Below the pieces are notes generated by a model. It had not been told where the DNA came from. It made no database searches and saw nothing but the letters and a program-made list of their open reading frames with translations. DNA of 64,000 bases from the NCBI RefSeq assembly GCF_000020125.1, contig NC_010676.1, positions 186,001 to 250,000 on the forward strand, read 5' to 3'. Positions 61,466-64,000 of the stretch are shown here, piece after piece. This stretch comes from Paraburkholderia phytofirmans PsJN. GTDB taxonomy: Bacteria; Pseudomonadota; Gammaproteobacteria; Burkholderiales; Burkholderiaceae. The translations under genes and the position numbers were made by a program. The first letter of the stretch is position 1, and every line of letters begins with the position of its first letter.

Positions 61466-61810
61466 GCCGACCTCGCAAGAGTGTGAGTGCAACGGTTTTT
61501 TCTTTTACTGCTGGCTACTGTTTCACTATGACGCTTTCCGAAGCATACGCGTTAGATGCGGCGGTCGGCCGACATATGCTCGTCGGTTCGCGCATCGAGC
61601 ATCGCTGCAACACGCCGGTCTAACAAAAATTGTCCGACTCGAGGCGACCACATGCAACTGTTTAGTTGCTCCCGTAGGTTCGCTGCCGCCCAGTCGATTG
61701 ACGAATCCGCCGTCGCCCGGAATGTCGGCCATGCATCGCCAAGGTCGTTCGCCTGCCTTGCCAGCCGCCGCCTACAATCGACAGAATATTCGATCCGCTT
61801 GGGAATCCTC
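61466..61810. other. Intergenic region upstream of the ABC exporter gene
   Basis: These 345 bases separate the divergent small membrane protein and the ABC exporter. The left part is AT-rich with several T runs (61495-61515), suitable for promoters. The right part is open in the exporter's frame back to 61556, but the extension is Arg/Ser/Cys-rich and was not included. Confidence 0.4.
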
Positions 61811-63604
61811 ATGCCAGACGCCATGACGTCGCCGCCGCCTTCACGCCGCATCAGCCCGCTCTTCGCACTGTTTCCCTTCCTGCGCCCGTATGCCGGCCGC
61901 TGGGCGCTCGCGTTCTTCGCGCTGGTGACCTCGGCGAGCGCCACGCTGGTGTTGCCGGTGGCGTTCAAATACCTGATCGATCGTGGTTTTGCCTCGGGCG
62001 ACCGGGGGCACATCGATCGCTATTTCCTCGCGCTATTTGTCGTGTCGCTGGTGCTGGCCACCGCCACGGCACTGCGCTTCTACCTCGTCTCATGGCTGGG
62101 TGAGCGGGTCACGGCCGACTTGCGGCGCGCGGTCTACGATCACGTGCTGAGCATGAGCCCGCAATTCTTCGAGACCACGCAGACGGGCGAGGTACTGTCA
62201 CGGCTCACCGCCGACACCACTTTGATCCAGACGGTAGTGGGCACCAGCCTGTCGCTGGGATTGCGCAACTTCTTCCTGTTGACTGGCGGCGTGGCGATGC
62301 TGGCGGTGACGAGCCCGGTGCTGTCCGGCTACATCATCGCGACGCTGGTCGTGGTGATCGCACCTATTGTGATCTTCGGCCGCCGCGTGCGGCGGCTCTC
62401 GCGCGCGAGCCAGGACAAGATCGCGAACACGAGCGCGCTGGCGGGCGAGGTGCTCAATGCCATGCCGACCGTGCAGTCGTATACGCAGGAGCCATTCGAG
62501 GCGCGGCGCTATGGCGGCGCGGTGGAGACGGCCTTCGAGACCGCGCTCACGCGCATTCGCGCGCGCGCCTGGTTGACCGCCGTGGTGATCGTGCTGGTGT
62601 TCACCGCTATCGTATTCGTGCTGTGGCTCGGCGCGCAGGCGGTCCTGGCCGGTCGGATGACGGCGGGCCAATTGTCCCAGTTCATTCTCTACGCCGTGTT
62701 TACGGCCGGCGCCGTGGGCGCGGTTGCAGAGGTATGGGGCGATCTGCAGCGCGCGGCCGGCGCCACCGAACGTTTGCTTCAATTGCTGGCGGCGCGCTCG
62801 CCGGTGCTGCAGGCCGAAACCACAGTTGCCCTGCCTGCGCGAGGCGAGGGCATCCGCTTCGACGATGTCAGCTTCTCGTATCCATCGCGCCCAGGCATCG
62901 CGGCGCTTTCCTCGCTCTCGCTCGAGGTTCGCCCCGGTGAACATGTGGCACTGGTCGGTCCGTCCGGCGCGGGCAAGACCACGCTGTTCCAGTTGCTGTT
63001 GCGCTTTTACGATCCGCAAGCCGGCCGCATTCTGATCAACGGCGTGCCGACGCGCGACGTGCCGCTCGTCGAATTGCGCAGGGAAATCGGCGTGGTGCTG
63101 CAAGAATCTGTGATTTTTTCGGGGAGCGTGCTCGACAACATCCGCTACGGCGCGCCGGAAGCCACGCTTGCGCAAGTACAACAGGCCGCCGACATGGCGG
63201 CTGCGGCTGGCTTTATCGAAGAACTACCGGAGGGCTACGACACCTTTCTCGGCGAGCGCGGCGTGCGGCTGTCCGGCGGACAGCGCCAGCGCATCGCGAT
63301 CGCTCGCGCGATCCTGAAGAATCCGCCCATCCTGCTGCTGGACGAAGCGACCAGTGCGCTCGATGCCGCCAGCGAACGGCTAGTGCAAAAGGCGCTGGAC
63401 AATGCCGCGCAGAACCGCACCACACTGGTCATTGCACACCGCCTCGCGACCGTCCAACAGGCCGACCGGATTATCGTGCTGGAGCAGGGGCGGATCGTCG
63501 CGCAGGGGCGTCATGCCGAACTCCTTTTGAGTTCTCCGCTTTATGCTCAGCTTGCGGCTTTGCAGTTCGGCGAGCAGTTGGGGCAGACGGCGCCCGCGCA
63601 ATGA
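61811..63604 (+). CDS. ABC exporter, fused membrane and ATPase domains (MsbA/LmrA-like half transporter)
   Basis: The 597-residue half transporter has a six-helix membrane domain (residues about 20-325) and an ATPase domain (about 345-585). ATPase motifs are complete: Walker A GPSGAGKTT, Q-loop VLQESVIF, signature LSGGQRQRIAIARAIL, Walker B ILLLDEATSALD and the switch His in IAHRL. The intracellular coupling segment FFETTQTGEVLSRLTADTTLIQ is typical of the lipid/multidrug B subfamily. It should act as a homodimer exporting a lipid or hydrophobic compound. No accessory genes accompany it. Two proline-rich residues groups precede the first helix. ATG 61811 was chosen by family alignment. Confidence 0.94.
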   Translation: MPDAMTSPPPSRRISPLFALFPFLRPYAGRWALAFFALVTSASATLVLPVAFKYLIDRGFASGDRGHIDRYFLALFVVSLVLATATALRFYLVSWLGERVTADLRRAVYDHVLSMSPQFFETTQTGEVLSRLTADTTLIQTVVGTSLSLGLRNFFLLTGGVAMLAVTSPVLSGYIIATLVVVIAPIVIFGRRVRRLSRASQDKIANTSALAGEVLNAMPTVQSYTQEPFEARRYGGAVETAFETALTRIRARAWLTAVVIVLVFTAIVFVLWLGAQAVLAGRMTAGQLSQFILYAVFTAGAVGAVAEVWGDLQRAAGATERLLQLLAARSPVLQAETTVALPARGEGIRFDDVSFSYPSRPGIAALSSLSLEVRPGEHVALVGPSGAGKTTLFQLLLRFYDPQAGRILINGVPTRDVPLVELRREIGVVLQESVIFSGSVLDNIRYGAPEATLAQVQQAADMAAAAGFIEELPEGYDTFLGERGVRLSGGQRQRIAIARAILKNPPILLLDEATSALDAASERLVQKALDNAAQNRTTLVIAHRLATVQQADRIIVLEQGRIVAQGRHAELLLSSPLYAQLAALQFGEQLGQTAPAQ

Positions 63605-63680
63605 CAGCGGGCGGCTCACGCTTTGCGGCCCGCTTTCTTCTTTTGGTCGTAAAGCAAAGCGCCAGTTTCAACCGGAATAA

Positions 63681-63800
63681 ACGGCGCTTTATGTGCAGAT
63701 TCTGATTGGCATTGTTGCCGGGGTCTTCGTCGGGCATTTCCACCCTGACATCGGTTCGCAACTCAAACCATTCGGAGACCTGTTCATCATCCGCGTGCCT
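63681..63800 (+). pseudogene. Remnant of a C4-dicarboxylate transporter (DctA) N-terminus
   Basis: After a TAA at 63678, translation gives [20 protein letters not shown], then [16 protein letters not shown], matching the first helix and following loop of DctA. The expected continuation is lost after that and the rest of the frame has no transporter features. No start codon is present. About 35 of some 430 residues remain, so this is a decayed fragment. Confidence 0.65.
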
Positions 63801-63923
63801 ATTCGATGCCTTGTCCAATACATCAGAATGGGCTTGGGCAGAGGCAGTTTCTTCGAGGGCGCGATTACACGCCTGGCGAGCGCATCGACATGGGACTATC
63901 CTTGCCGTACAGAGGAGAGAGAC

Positions 63924-64000
63924 ATGGACCGCAGCCACGATCGTATCGAAAAGCGCGAGCAGAGTTGGTACCGCGAGCGCGATTGCGCTTTAAACGAATT
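63924..64000 (+). CDS. Start of a hypothetical gene running off the window
   Basis: ATG 63924 has AGGAG about eight bases before it and opens [20 protein letters not shown], a hydrophilic, strongly charged N-terminus. Only 25 codons are inside the window, so neither family nor reality of the gene can be judged with confidence. Confidence 0.4.
   Translation, partial: MDRSHDRIEKREQSWYRERDCALNE

Noticed and set aside
61556..61810. An 85-residue N-terminal extension of the ABC exporter
   Set aside because: The extension is Arg/Ser/Cys-rich and unlike exporter N-termini. The ATG at 61811 fits the family.

Overview
The window looks like chromosomal DNA of a Burkholderiaceae bacterium, most likely Paraburkholderia. 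The evidence is high GC with strong GC3 bias, many LysR and TetR regulators, several CUT2-type sugar ABC importers, a persulfide dioxygenase-rhodanese fusion and OprM/NodT-type efflux genes. No rRNA, tRNA, CRISPR array, prophage or complete insertion sequence was seen. The genus is inferred from gene style, not from a marker gene.

Layout. 1-12.6 kb: the start of an SDR gene, a patatin-like phospholipase, a complete RND efflux operon (lipoprotein adaptor carrying an extra OmpA-like C-terminal domain, inner-membrane pump, outer-membrane factor), small unknown proteins, a PEP-mutase/isocitrate-lyase family enzyme, and a LysR regulator divergent from a nitrilase-fold protein that lacks the nucleophile cysteine. 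12.6-19.6 kb: a LysR regulator and a ribose/nucleoside operon (binding protein, ATPase, permease, ribokinase, exported nucleoside hydrolase). A tandem 49-bp hairpin repeat lies just before the ribokinase. 20.1-23.9 kb: a three-gene envelope operon coding for a CHASE2 membrane protein without output domain, a secreted SH3-like protein and an M48 lipoprotein protease. 24.3-27.5 kb: small proteins, an orphan histidine kinase and a TetR regulator.

27.8-33 kb: a sugar ABC importer with L-fuconate dehydratase, followed by a broken porin tail. 33-51 kb: a large bidirectional catabolic block. The minus-strand operon encodes acyl-CoA dehydrogenase, SDR, a DUF993 aldolase-like protein, a frameshifted Dabb protein, a sugar isomerase/epimerase-like protein and a Gfo/Idh/MocA oxidoreductase. 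Divergent from it are a CoA-transferase, a TetR regulator (reverse strand), an aldehyde dehydrogenase, a GMC oxidoreductase, a second importer with two different permeases, etfBA and an aldo/keto reductase of the L-fucose dehydrogenase type. The gene content suggests that an imported polyol or sugar-like alcohol is oxidised to an acid, activated to a CoA ester, desaturated with ETF as electron acceptor and then cleaved. The substrate is unknown.

52-64 kb: persulfide dioxygenase-rhodanese, 1-Cys peroxiredoxin, an EamA exporter with divergent LysR, a D-2-hydroxyacid dehydrogenase, an isochorismatase-fold protein lacking its catalytic triad, small exported proteins, a SET-domain protein whose leader contains six GTCA repeats, a GlsB/YeaQ-like membrane protein, an ABC exporter and a dctA remnant.

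The most unusual items are the CHASE2/SH3/M48 operon, the mixed sugar and acyl-CoA catabolic block, the adaptor-OmpA fusion, and the SET gene with its tetranucleotide repeat. All family calls were made by eye from translated sequence; no database search was run.
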